The notes under the pieces are model-generated. The model was not told the DNA's origin. It worked only from the letters and a program-made list of their open reading frames with translations, and ran no database searches. From an uncultured bacterium (lineage in GTDB: Bacteria > Cyanobacteriota > Vampirovibrionia > Gastranaerophilales > Gastranaerophilaceae), in contig CASDOW010000011.1 in assembly GCA_949282195.1 (NCBI GenBank), positions 46,411 to 110,410 on the forward strand: DNA of 64,000 nucleotides. Direction: 5' to 3'. A program made the translations under genes and the position numbers. This document shows positions 43,435-51,778 of this stretch, piece by piece. Each line of letters opens with the position of its first letter. Positions within the stretch are counted from its first letter, which is position 1.

Positions 43435-43914
43435 TTAATTTTCAGTTTCTTCGCTTGCTTCAGCTTCTTCAGCTACATCAGTTTCTTCACTTGCTTCAAT
43501 TTCTTCGCTTACTTTAACTGTTTCAGCTTCTTGAACTTCTTTAGGTTGTTCGCCTTGGTATGCCTTAACTACATCAGCTAATCTCAATACAAAAAATCCT
43601 ACACTTGAAGCAACAGCAGCAGCCATTGCAACAGCGCCAAGAGCTTTATCTTTCATAACAACTTCTTTCAACCCCTTTTTGGCAATTGAATCATTCAATT
43701 TAAAGCAACCTAGAAGTGAAGCAAGTTGGACTGCACCCAAACCAATTGCGCCGCCTAAGAATTTAGCGCCTTTTTTATTGTCACCATTCATAAAATGACC
43801 TAAACCGGGAACAAGAAATGAACCAACTGCAGGCACTGCACCACCTGATCTTTTTGGTTGCTGAGTTTGAGTATTATCTTTAAAAGCGATTGAATTAACT
43901 GCTGAAATTGACAT
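43435..43914 (-). CDS. Small membrane protein with Gly-rich hydrophobic region and acidic repeat tail
   Basis: 159 residues from the ATG at 43914 (AAGGGGAAAACAG before it); a longer frame from 43953 adds 13 residues without a ribosome site. It begins MSISAVNSIAFKDN. A segment resembling TM2-like small membrane domains follows (PAVGSFLVPGLGHFMNGDNKKGAKFLGGAIGLGAVQL) and a second hydrophobic stretch at about 90-115. The last 40 residues are acidic repeats of the type EEAEASEETE. Function unknown. Confidence 0.6.
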   Translation of the reverse strand: MSISAVNSIAFKDNTQTQQPKRSGGAVPAVGSFLVPGLGHFMNGDNKKGAKFLGGAIGLGAVQLASLLGCFKLNDSIAKKGLKEVVMKDKALGAVAMAAAVASSVGFFVLRLADVVKAYQGEQPKEVQEAETVKVSEEIEASEETDVAEEAEASEETEN

Positions 43915-44107
43915 CTGTTTTCCCCTTAAATTTTTCTGATAATAATACAACACTTATCAACAATTTTAATTACTACATTTTTAACTTGTGTTTACAAAAA
44001 GTAACATAAATTTGATAAAATTGCAATTAAATATATTTTTATTTGCAAACAAAAATAACCTGATTAAACGGTTAACAAATTCGCAAAAAATCATTATAAT
44101 TTAGTCT

Positions 44108-44395
44108 ATGAATATAAAATTTTTGGCTATATTTTTTTGTTTATTATTGCCTTTTGCCTTTGGAGCAGAATTTGGCGAATATCAATATTCCGAATATTTA
44201 GGTATTCAACAACAATTGCAAAATCAAAGAGCTAGAGCCTTAAGAATGCAAAGAATGAGAAATATAAGCCCGACAAGAAATATTCAATATCCTTCAAGAG
44301 ATAATCCATACCCTAACATAAACCGCTCAAGGTCATACGGAATATCAGCTAAGGATAGATATAGCCCCGAATATTATAATAGATATTATAATTAA
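44108..44395 (+). CDS. Small secreted Arg/Tyr/Asn-rich protein
   Basis: 95 residues. Signal peptide MNIKFLAIFFCLLLPFAFG, then a mature part of about 75 residues rich in Arg, Tyr, Asn and Gln (RARALRMQRMRN; YSPEYYNRYYN at the end) with no hydrophobic core, so probably disordered or surface-sticky. No Shine-Dalgarno: TATAAT at 44095-44100 lies 7 nt before the ATG, so the mRNA is probably leaderless. Function unknown. Confidence 0.55.
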   Translation: MNIKFLAIFFCLLLPFAFGAEFGEYQYSEYLGIQQQLQNQRARALRMQRMRNISPTRNIQYPSRDNPYPNINRSRSYGISAKDRYSPEYYNRYYN

Positions 44396-44396
44396 A

Positions 44397-44417
44397 AAAA
44401 CGGGAGCCTTGGCTCCC
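44397..44417 (-). terminator. Terminator of the pilin-like gene
   Basis: GGGAGC and GCTCCC (within GGGAGCCTTGGCTCCC) form a short GC-rich hairpin; on the minus strand a run of seven T follows. It lies 30 bp after the pilin-like stop codon. Confidence 0.8.
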
Positions 44418-44446
44418 ATAATATCATACACAAAAAATATTAAAAT

Positions 44447-46435
44447 TTAGTTGTAGTCAAGATTGGTTACGCAGCGGACAGATTGAGCGTTATTTTTGTC
44501 TCTGGAACTTCTACTCCATGAGCCACTAGATAATTGATAATAATTTGCATTGGTGGTATTGTAGCTTTGAGCCCAAATCATAGAAGGGTAATAACTGCTA
44601 TCACGGCAACCTGTAACACCATATGGTGAATTTGTTCCATACCTATCACATATCTGGGGCCCTGCTGCCCCTAAAGAAATTGTGTACTTGTACCAATTTG
44701 CCATTTCGGAATAATTTGGTAATCTCCAGGTTTTGCCTCCTGCTTTATAGTTATCACATATATCTTTTGCAGCATACCAATTGCACACTGTTCTTCTGCA
44801 GCCTGAATATCCTCCATTATCAGAAGTATTTACATTATCGCAGTCACCTGAAGTTGTATTTCCCCTCCAACAGCATTTTCCTGATGTACAAGCTGAACCT
44901 GCATTAACAACAGAAACTGTTGAAGCAATAGGAAGACCACCATCACCCATATTAAACTTTGTTACATATAAATTATCAACAGGAACAGCATCTTCAATTA
45001 CCTTATAACATTTATTGTTATATGGATGTAAGTCATATCCGCTCTCACATGTCGTACACTGGCTTGATGTACAAGCTTCGCAATGAGTAAATTTTGTAGA
45101 GCAATCTGTACAAGTTGAGCTGTTTTTAAATTGACCCCTAGGACAATCCGACACAGTTGCAACGCATCTTACTGTTGCAGCACTTCCCATTGCGGTATTA
45201 CTTGTTGACCAACTTTGATTATTTAAATATGAAACATATGCATAAAAATAATTGCCGCTTTCATATTTTTGATTACTCCATACATAGCCTGGAATGCAAT
45301 TTCTATTGTAACTACCATAACATCTGGTGCTTTGATAACAAGTTGCATAAGTATTTTGTTTATCTTGTGTATAATTGCATAACTGCAAACCTGCAACATC
45401 TTGACCTACCGTATATGCGTTCCATCCGTTCATTTCAGCCTGAGTCGGTAACCTCCAGCTTTCCCCGTTTAAATCAAAACGAGCACAAATTTCTCTTGCT
45501 GCCTCCCAATTACAAACAGTTCTTGTACAACCGTTATAACCGCCGTTATAGGAATTGCATGACTGACTTGTTGTTCCTTTCCAGCAGCATTTACCTGATT
45601 CGCAAGCGCCTGCAGAGCTTCCTGCGGTTAATATAGTTACTGTTGAAGGAATAGTAAAATTTGGCTTATCTCCCATGTTAAACTTAGTTACATATAAATT
45701 TCCGATTTGTATAACATCATCCATGCTTTCTATGCATTTACCTTCAGAAAGTAATGTTCCTTCGGCACATTTAGTACATCCTGTTCCATTACAAATTTCA
45801 CAATTTTTGAATTTATCAGAACATTTTTCTTCAACACCATCTTTACAATATGACCCCTCTGGACATGGAGCACAGATATGAGAACCGTTTTCAAGAGTAG
45901 GAGCAGTGTTTTCACTGCATTTTACCTGTGTATCTTGATTACATATATATCCTTTAGGACATTCCACACAAGCTGTTTTATCATCATTAGGCCAATAACC
46001 TGCTTCGCAATACTTACATTCTTTTCCGTTATCTGAATATTTTCCATTAGGGCACGCTATACACGTACTATCAACCAACCTATAACCATTCTTACATTGT
46101 ATACAAGCAGTATTAGTAAATTTAATACAATTAGGATATTCGCTTGTAGGGCATTCTTTGCAAGTACAATTTGTTGAATCCTGACATTGACCATCAGGGC
46201 ATGTTTTTGCACAACTTAAACACTCGCTTGATGTACATAATAAACAATCAGATGAATATCTTGAACTGCAATCAGAACTAATTGAAGGAGTAGTTCCTCC
46301 TCCGCCGCCGCCAAAGCCGATGTTTGTAGCAAACTTTTTAGTAATCAACGGTGTAAAAGCAGCAGTAATACAGCTTATTACAATAAGCGAAATCAGCAAC
46401 TCGACAAGCGAGAAGCCCTTTTTTATGTTATTCAT
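44447..46435 (-). CDS. Pilin-like, Cys-rich surface protein with two C-type-lectin/FGE-like domains
   Basis: 662 residues. KKGFSLVELLISLIVISCITAAF is a prepilin leader with peptidase cleavage between G7 and F8, and E12 is at mature +5. Poly-Gly follows at 42-47. Residues 55-235 hold many CxxC units resembling the furin/EGF-like or Giardia VSP type (CIACPNGKYSDNGKECKYCEAGYWP). Residues 243-427 and 486-657 are two copies of a domain starting NLYVTKFNMGD, with CCWKG or CCWRG, RTVCNW, WRLP and VRCV, matching the FGE/lectin-like (DUF1566-type) pattern. A second Cys block (431-477) lies between. Probably a minor pilin or adhesin exposed on the surface; ligand unknown. Confidence 0.75.
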   Translation of the reverse strand: MNNIKKGFSLVELLISLIVISCITAAFTPLITKKFATNIGFGGGGGGTTPSISSDCSSRYSSDCLLCTSSECLSCAKTCPDGQCQDSTNCTCKECPTSEYPNCIKFTNTACIQCKNGYRLVDSTCIACPNGKYSDNGKECKYCEAGYWPNDDKTACVECPKGYICNQDTQVKCSENTAPTLENGSHICAPCPEGSYCKDGVEEKCSDKFKNCEICNGTGCTKCAEGTLLSEGKCIESMDDVIQIGNLYVTKFNMGDKPNFTIPSTVTILTAGSSAGACESGKCCWKGTTSQSCNSYNGGYNGCTRTVCNWEAAREICARFDLNGESWRLPTQAEMNGWNAYTVGQDVAGLQLCNYTQDKQNTYATCYQSTRCYGSYNRNCIPGYVWSNQKYESGNYFYAYVSYLNNQSWSTSNTAMGSAATVRCVATVSDCPRGQFKNSSTCTDCSTKFTHCEACTSSQCTTCESGYDLHPYNNKCYKVIEDAVPVDNLYVTKFNMGDGGLPIASTVSVVNAGSACTSGKCCWRGNTTSGDCDNVNTSDNGGYSGCRRTVCNWYAAKDICDNYKAGGKTWRLPNYSEMANWYKYTISLGAAGPQICDRYGTNSPYGVTGCRDSSYYPSMIWAQSYNTTNANYYQLSSGSWSRSSRDKNNAQSVRCVTNLDYN

Positions 46436-46508
46436 TGTGTTTTACCTTTTAAATGATATTTTTAATCAAAATTTTACATTATAATTCTATAAATTACAAC
46501 TAAAAAAT

Positions 46509-46527
46509 AGAATTTTTTAAAAATTCT
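46509..46527. promoter_or_regulatory. 19-bp palindrome between pilin-like and XRE genes
   Basis: AGAATTTTT-T-AAAAATTCT, perfect 9-bp arms, in the divergent intergenic region. It could be the operator of the XRE regulator encoded beside it. AT-rich palindromes arise easily here, so the call is tentative. Confidence 0.3.
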
Positions 46528-46592
46528 CATTTAAAATAAGTTATTATGTACCGTTTTTGAAATTAGAATTTTATCATCAACGGGGGAAGATT

Positions 46593-46937
46593 ATGCAGTT
46601 AACTTGTAATATCGACGCAAAAAAATTAAAAAAAAATATAGGCGAAAAAATAAAGCTATACAGAAAAAAAAGAGGTTTATCACAAGACAAACTGGCTGAA
46701 ATTGTAAATATGGAAATGAAAAGCCTATCAAGAATAGAATCAGGACACAATTATCCTCAATGCGAAAATCTTGTTGCAATAGCAAATGCGCTTGAAATAG
46801 CACCTTGGCAATTATATTTTTCAGAAGAAGAAAATGACATACACAAAATGCGCCAAGAACTGAAAGAAGCCTTGAACAGCGATAATAGCAACATAATTTT
46901 TTCGCTATATCAATATTATAAAATTAAATCTATATAA
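46593..46937 (+). CDS. XRE-family helix-turn-helix regulator
   Basis: 114 residues from the ATG at 46593, which has GGGGGAAG before it; an earlier ATG at 46557 has no ribosome site. GEKIKLYRKKRGLSQDKLAEIVNMEMKSLSRIESGHNYPQCENLVAIANALEI is a classic HTH_3/XRE domain, followed by a short helical tail. It is divergent from the pilin-like gene with a palindrome between them and may regulate it. Its end overlaps the opposing purA by 8 bp. Confidence 0.85.
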   Translation: MQLTCNIDAKKLKKNIGEKIKLYRKKRGLSQDKLAEIVNMEMKSLSRIESGHNYPQCENLVAIANALEIAPWQLYFSEEENDIHKMRQELKEALNSDNSNIIFSLYQYYKIKSI

Positions 46938-48219
46938 ATATTGTTTGTTCTCTATCAGGCCCAACGCTGATTATTGAAATTTTTATTCCTAAAAGCTCCT
47001 CAAGACGTTTAAGATAATTTTTAGCGTTCTTGGGTAATTCGTCGTAGCTTTTGCAAGCTGAAATTGAAGTTTTCCAGCCCTTATGAGTTTCATAAACAGG
47101 TTCCCAATCGTAATGTGTATAAGCATTTGTCGGGTAATAATTTATTGTTTCACCTGTCAATTTATTTTTATAAGCAACTGCAACTTTAATTTCATCAAAT
47201 TCATCTAAAACATCAAGCTTTGTTAGTGCAACTTCTGTTAAACCGCCAACCAAAACAGCATATTTAGCGCTAATTGCATCAAACCAGCCGCAGCGACGAG
47301 GTCTTCCTGTTGTAACGCCAAATTCTCCGCCGATTTGTCTTAATTTTTCACCTGTTTCGTCGTTTAATTCGGTTATAAAAGCGCCCTCACCCACACGAGT
47401 CATATAGGCTTTAAATACTCCAATTGCCCTTTGAATTGTAACAGGTCCCATAGAAGCGCCGATTGCAGCACCGCCCGCAGTCGGGCTTGAAGAAGTTACA
47501 AAAGGATAAGTTCCATAGTCAACATCAAGCATTACTCCTTGAGCACCTTCAAAAAGAATTGTTTTATTGCTTTTATAATCTAATAAATTTTCTTGCCAAT
47601 TAAAATCAACATAAGGAGCCAAAATTTCCCTGTATTCTTCGCATTCAGCCAAGATTTCATCTTTAGTATAGGGCTTTAAATTATATACAAATTCAAGCTC
47701 TTTATTTTTCTTAGGCAAAATTGTATCAAGTTTTTTTGACAGAGTTTCTTTATTAAATAAATCTTCGACTCTTATTCCGCACCTGTTATATTTATCAGTA
47801 TAAGTCGGACCAATTCCTTTTTTTGTTGTTCCTATTTTATCTTTTCCAAGAGAATTTTCGCTGTAACCGTCAATATCCGTATGATATTTCATTGTGATAT
47901 GTGCCAAGGGAGATATTTTAAGGCATTTTTCAAAATGTTCTTTTGAAACACCTTGTTTAATTATTCCGTCTATTTCGTTTTTTAAATCTTCGGGCTTAAT
48001 AACACAACCTGCACCAATCATGCAGATTTTATTTTCATATAAAATACCCGAGGGAACTAAATGAAAAGCATATTTTTTACCATTTGCAACAACGGTATGG
48101 CCGGCATTTGAACCTCCTTGAAATCTTGTAATAAAATCAGCATCTTGTGCTAATAAATCTGTAATTTTAGCTTTTCCTTCATCTCCAAATTGAGCACCAA
48201 CTACAACGGTATTTTTCAT
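46930..48219 (-). CDS. purA: Adenylosuccinate synthetase
   Basis: 429 residues, full length. VVVGAQFGDEGKAKITDLLA is the GTP/IMP site (the usual QWGDEGKGK with W-to-F and G-to-A changes; the catalytic Asp is kept). FQGGSNAGHTVVANGKKYAFHLVPSGI has the catalytic His. GTTKKGIGPTYTDKYNRCGIRVEDL, FEGAQGVMLDVDYGTYPFVTSSSPT and TTGRPRRCGWFDA are diagnostic. It makes adenylosuccinate from IMP and Asp with GTP. The ribosome site is GGGGGA. Confidence 0.96.
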   Translation of the reverse strand: MKNTVVVGAQFGDEGKAKITDLLAQDADFITRFQGGSNAGHTVVANGKKYAFHLVPSGILYENKICMIGAGCVIKPEDLKNEIDGIIKQGVSKEHFEKCLKISPLAHITMKYHTDIDGYSENSLGKDKIGTTKKGIGPTYTDKYNRCGIRVEDLFNKETLSKKLDTILPKKNKELEFVYNLKPYTKDEILAECEEYREILAPYVDFNWQENLLDYKSNKTILFEGAQGVMLDVDYGTYPFVTSSSPTAGGAAIGASMGPVTIQRAIGVFKAYMTRVGEGAFITELNDETGEKLRQIGGEFGVTTGRPRRCGWFDAISAKYAVLVGGLTEVALTKLDVLDEFDEIKVAVAYKNKLTGETINYYPTNAYTHYDWEPVYETHKGWKTSISACKSYDELPKNAKNYLKRLEELLGIKISIISVGPDREQTIFI

Positions 48220-48277
48220 AAATCCCCCGAATGTTTAATTAATTGACTATATTATTTTACTATGAAAAATTTTATAG

Positions 48278-48283
48278 TAAAAT
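48278..48283 (+). promoter_or_regulatory. -10 element of cysS
   Basis: TAAAAT ends 6 nt before the cysS ATG and no Shine-Dalgarno lies between, so the message is probably leaderless. Confidence 0.45.
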
Positions 48284-48289
48284 AAAGCT

Positions 48290-49687
48290 ATGCTAAAAAT
48301 ATATAATACTTTATCAAATAAAATCGAAGAATTTAAACCTGTTGAACCCAACAAAGTTAAAATGTACGTTTGCGGTCCGACCGTATATGACAATGCACAT
48401 TTAGGGCATGCCAGATGCTACATAACTTGGGATGTTTTATATCGTTATTTAAAATTTTTGGGTTACGACGTTACATATTGCAGAAATGTAACGGATGTTG
48501 ATGATAAAATTCTCAAAAAAGCAGACGAACAAGGTGTTGACCCGTCTGTTGTTACAGATAAATATTATAAATCTTTCATTAATTCAATGAATGGCTTAAA
48601 TGTCTTAAAGCCCGATATTGAACCAAGAGCAACCAAAACAATCGGCGAAATGATTGCCATGGTTAAAAAATTAGAAGCCAATGGCTTTGCTTATGCTGTT
48701 GACGGCGATGTTTATTTTAGAGTTGAAAAATATAAAAAATACGGCGAATTATCTTCTCAGCCGATAAAAGATTTATTAAACGGTGCTCGTGTTGAAACAA
48801 ACGACAAAAAAGAAAGCCCTCTGGATTTTGCACTATGGAAAAAAGATGAACTCCACGGCTATAATTCTCCTTGGGGCAAAGGACGTCCGGGCTGGCATAT
48901 TGAATGTTCCGCAATGAGCAAAAAACATTTAGGTGAAACAATTGATATCCATGCAGGTGGTGCTGATTTAGCTTTTCCACACCATGAAAACGAAAGAGCA
49001 CAATCAGAATGTGCAAACGGCTGTCAATTTGCAAAATACTGGATGCACAACGGTTTTGTTACAATCAACAAAGAAAAAATGTCGAAATCACTAAATAACT
49101 TTTTAACAATTGACGATGTATTAAAAAATTACGATACAAATGCAATAAGGTTATTTATTCTAACAAATCATTACAGAATGCCTGTTGAATTTAACGATTT
49201 AAGTTTAACCTCTGCCAAAAACGGTGCAAAACGTCTTATTAATTCAATTGCGGGTATAGAAATTAAAGACAAATATAATAAAGAAGCAATTGAAGAATTT
49301 AAAAATGCCATGAATGAAGACTTAAACACATCAAAAGCATTGGCTTTACTATTTTCTTTAGTTGACAAAATTAAAAAAGGAACGGATAAAGAAATTAACG
49401 CTAGTACATTGGTATATTTAGGTTCTGTTTTAGGGTTTGATTTTTCGCTATCTCAAAAAGAAGTTTCTGTTGAAGAATTAAATGAAATTGTTAAACCTTT
49501 ATATGATGAATTTAATATAGATAAAACATTATCAGCCAAAGAAGCAATTGAAAAAATAATTGAATTAAGAAAACAAGCAAGAGATAATAAAGATTGGCAA
49601 AAGTCCGATGAAATTAGAGACAAACTTTTAGCTCATAAAATTCAATTAAAAGATTCAAAAGAAGGTACAACTTGGCAAATTCTATAA
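48290..49687 (+). CDS. cysS: Cysteinyl-tRNA synthetase
   Basis: 465 residues, class I. YVCGPTVYDNAHLGHAR holds the zinc-ligand Cys and the HIGH-like HLGH. GWHIECSAMSKKHLGETIDIHAGGADLAFPHHENERAQSE has the other zinc ligands. KMSKSLNNFLTI is the KMSKS loop. The C-terminal helical domain and anticodon-binding end follow. The rsmI gene starts inside its last codons, 16 nt before the end, so the two are coupled. Confidence 0.97.
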   Translation: MLKIYNTLSNKIEEFKPVEPNKVKMYVCGPTVYDNAHLGHARCYITWDVLYRYLKFLGYDVTYCRNVTDVDDKILKKADEQGVDPSVVTDKYYKSFINSMNGLNVLKPDIEPRATKTIGEMIAMVKKLEANGFAYAVDGDVYFRVEKYKKYGELSSQPIKDLLNGARVETNDKKESPLDFALWKKDELHGYNSPWGKGRPGWHIECSAMSKKHLGETIDIHAGGADLAFPHHENERAQSECANGCQFAKYWMHNGFVTINKEKMSKSLNNFLTIDDVLKNYDTNAIRLFILTNHYRMPVEFNDLSLTSAKNGAKRLINSIAGIEIKDKYNKEAIEEFKNAMNEDLNTSKALALLFSLVDKIKKGTDKEINASTLVYLGSVLGFDFSLSQKEVSVEELNEIVKPLYDEFNIDKTLSAKEAIEKIIELRKQARDNKDWQKSDEIRDKLLAHKIQLKDSKEGTTWQIL

Positions 49688-50496
49688 TATCGGCTCTTTA
49701 TTGCGTAGCTACTCCTATAGGAAATCTTGAAGATATAACTCTTAGGGCGCTTGATGTATTAAAAAATGTTGATATTATAGCAGCCGAAGACACAAGAACA
49801 ACACAAGTATTACTAAATAAATATTCAATAACAACAAAGCTTATAAGCTATCATAAATTTAGCGAATCATCTAGAATTGAGCTATTTTTAAACTATTTAA
49901 AAGAAGGTAAATCAATAGCACTTGTATCAGACGCCGGAACCCCCCTAATTTCCGACCCTGGGAATATTTTAGTTGAAGCAGTAATTAAAGAGGGGTTTAG
50001 AGTAATTCCAATATCAGGCGCAAGCGCTATAACTACGCTATTATCAGCCGTTTCAAGGCAAGATGAAGATTTTAAATTTATCGGCTTTATTGAAAGAACG
50101 AAAAATAAAATTGAAGAAATGATAACTAAAAACAGCCATGAAAATTTGATTTTTTATGAAAGCCCGATGAGGCTAATGGATACTCTTGAAACAATTTATG
50201 AAATTTATCCAGATAAAAAAATTACAGTTGGAAGAGAATTAACAAAAAAATTTGAAGAAATAATAACAGATAACATCAAAAATACTATTGAATATTATAA
50301 AAATAACACTCTGAAAGGCGAAATTGCCGTTCTGTTACATAAATCAATCGAAAATGATGAAATCGATATTGATGAAAAAATAAGAAAATTAAAAGCCCTG
50401 AAATTAAAAGATAAAGATATCTCATTAATTTTATCAGAGCTTTATAATGTTAATAAAAATTCAGTTTATAAAAAATGTTTGGATTTTAAGCATTAA
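49672..50496 (+). CDS. rsmI: 16S rRNA (cytidine1402-2'-O)-methyltransferase
   Basis: 274 residues from a TTG start at 49672, which has GAAGG 5 nt before it and puts the conserved LYCVATPIGNLEDITLRALDVLKNVDIIAAEDTRTT at the N-terminus. LVSDAGTPLISDPGNILVE and ISGASAITTLLS are typical of the tetrapyrrole-methylase fold of RsmI. It methylates C1402 in the ribosomal P site. The C-terminal helical extension (KLKALKLKDKDISLILSELYNVNKNSVY) is the usual one. It overlaps cysS by 16 nt and the opposing gene by 11 bp. Confidence 0.94.
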   Translation: MANSIISALYCVATPIGNLEDITLRALDVLKNVDIIAAEDTRTTQVLLNKYSITTKLISYHKFSESSRIELFLNYLKEGKSIALVSDAGTPLISDPGNILVEAVIKEGFRVIPISGASAITTLLSAVSRQDEDFKFIGFIERTKNKIEEMITKNSHENLIFYESPMRLMDTLETIYEIYPDKKITVGRELTKKFEEIITDNIKNTIEYYKNNTLKGEIAVLLHKSIENDEIDIDEKIRKLKALKLKDKDISLILSELYNVNKNSVYKKCLDFKH

Positions 50497-50902
50497 CCTT
50501 AATTTCAGCAAGCATTTCATCTAAAATCTTAGCGCAATCATAAACCATGTTTGAACAATGTTGTTTTCGTTCAGGTGAATGAAACTCTTTGTAATCTTTA
50601 GTTAAAACCTTACAACAAGTTACTTTATGGATTTTTGTGAATCTTTGATAAAATTCTCTTGCTAAAACCCTTGCACTATTATCTTGATATTTGCCATGTA
50701 AATAACCTAAAACCATTTGAGAACCTGCAACAGCACCGCAAAGACAACCTGAACCCATACCGCCGGAAAATGATGTTGCCGAACTGATTAATTCTTTAGG
50801 CACAAGCCCTAATTCATGGGCTGATTTTACAATTGATTCAGAACAAGAAAACCCTTCTTCAAGAAAAAGTTTTGGTGCTAATGTTTGAAAATTTTTTTCC
50901 AT
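50486..50902 (-). CDS. C_GCAxxG_C_C family protein
   Basis: 138 residues. GSGCLCGAVAGSQMVLGYLHG matches the family's GCAxxG signature, with flanking Cys in EEGFSCSES, VTCCKVLTKDY and KQHCSNMVYDCAKILDEML. The family is putatively redox-active or metal-binding and occurs mostly in anaerobes; the reaction is not established. It is the last gene of the pgpH-ybeY-dgkA run, 10 bp after dgkA, and overlaps rsmI tail to tail by 11 bp. Confidence 0.8.
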   Translation of the reverse strand: MEKNFQTLAPKLFLEEGFSCSESIVKSAHELGLVPKELISSATSFSGGMGSGCLCGAVAGSQMVLGYLHGKYQDNSARVLAREFYQRFTKIHKVTCCKVLTKDYKEFHSPERKQHCSNMVYDCAKILDEMLAEIKVNA

Positions 50903-50912
50903 ATTTGCCTTT

Positions 50913-51293
50913 CTAATTATAATATAGCTGATAAATTTTACTTCCGTATATTAATAATGATATTATGGCGCTGGTTACAGCCGATAATAAAACCGCGCCT
51001 GCTGCAATATCCTTAGATAATTTTGCTAATTTTGCCCATTTATTTCTGTAATATGCGTCAATAACAAATTCAATAACGGAATTCATCATCTCCATTACAA
51101 GCACAAACGTATTTGCAAATAAAATTATACAAAATTCAACAATATCTACTCTTAACAAAAATGCTATTGAAAGAGTAAAAAAAGCTATAACAAGATGTTT
51201 TCTAAAGTTTCTTTGCGAACGAAAAGCAAGCCTTAAGCCATTTAGCGCAAACATTAAACTTTTTTGAAAACTTCTTGATTGAAACTTATTCAT
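50913..51293 (-). CDS. dgkA: Diacylglycerol/undecaprenol kinase DgkA
   Basis: 126 residues with three membrane helices. FRKHLVIAFFTLSIAFLL, LFANTFVLVMEMMNSVIEFVID (catalytic and metal-binding Glu residues) and KDIAAGAVLLSAVTSAIIS are the family blocks. In Firmicutes and relatives the protein phosphorylates undecaprenol. It overlaps ybeY by 4 bp (ATGA). The order pgpH-ybeY-dgkA is a common bacterial operon. Confidence 0.93.
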   Translation of the reverse strand: MNKFQSRSFQKSLMFALNGLRLAFRSQRNFRKHLVIAFFTLSIAFLLRVDIVEFCIILFANTFVLVMEMMNSVIEFVIDAYYRNKWAKLAKLSKDIAAGAVLLSAVTSAIISLLIYGSKIYQLYYN

Positions 51294-51778
51294 AATTCCC
51301 CTAAGACTTTATCTTGGACACCTACAACAAAATCGTAATCCTTTTTTTCTAAATGGTCAAATCCAAAAAGATGTAAAATCCCATGGCAAATCAAGGTTAA
51401 AATTTCTTTTTCGAGAGTTTCCTTTTTTTGCTTATCCGCTGTTTCAACAGATACGATAATTTGCCCTAAATCGGCAGTTTTTCGATAAACAATTGAATTA
51501 TCGTCATCAACAAACAAAGAAAAAGTAATAACATCAGTCGGTTTATCTTTAAATCTGTATTCCCTGTTTATTTGATGAATTGTTTCATCACTACAAAACG
51601 ATACATCAAATCTTATTTTTGAAATTTTATCGTCAAAAATTTTGCTTGTTTTCAACTCTTTTAAATTAAGCATGATATCAAGCATTTTTTTGATTTTTGG
51701 TTTTAAATTTTTAAGTATTATATTATATTTTTTCAGGTTAATATCATCAATTTTAGATATTACAAAAGAGCTATTCAT
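51290..51778 (-). CDS. ybeY: Endoribonuclease YbeY (rRNA maturation)
   Basis: 162 residues from the ATG at 51778, which has AAGGAAAAT before it; an upstream ATG inside pgpH would add 18 residues. EYRFKDKPTDVITFSLF and LICHGILHLFGFDHLEK are the two signature blocks; the three His of H-x3-H-x5-H bind zinc. YbeY takes part in 16S rRNA 3' processing and ribosome quality control. Translationally coupled to pgpH (8-nt overlap) and to dgkA. Confidence 0.94.
   Translation of the reverse strand: MNSSFVISKIDDINLKKYNIILKNLKPKIKKMLDIMLNLKELKTSKIFDDKISKIRFDVSFCSDETIHQINREYRFKDKPTDVITFSLFVDDDNSIVYRKTADLGQIIVSVETADKQKKETLEKEILTLICHGILHLFGFDHLEKKDYDFVVGVQDKVLGEL

Noticed and set aside
44623..45636. Open frames on the plus strand opposite the pilin-like gene (44623-44907, 44781-45008, 45157-45636)
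   Set aside because: They have no ribosome sites or recognisable domains and are the complement of a Cys-rich gene with clear domains, so they are shadows.
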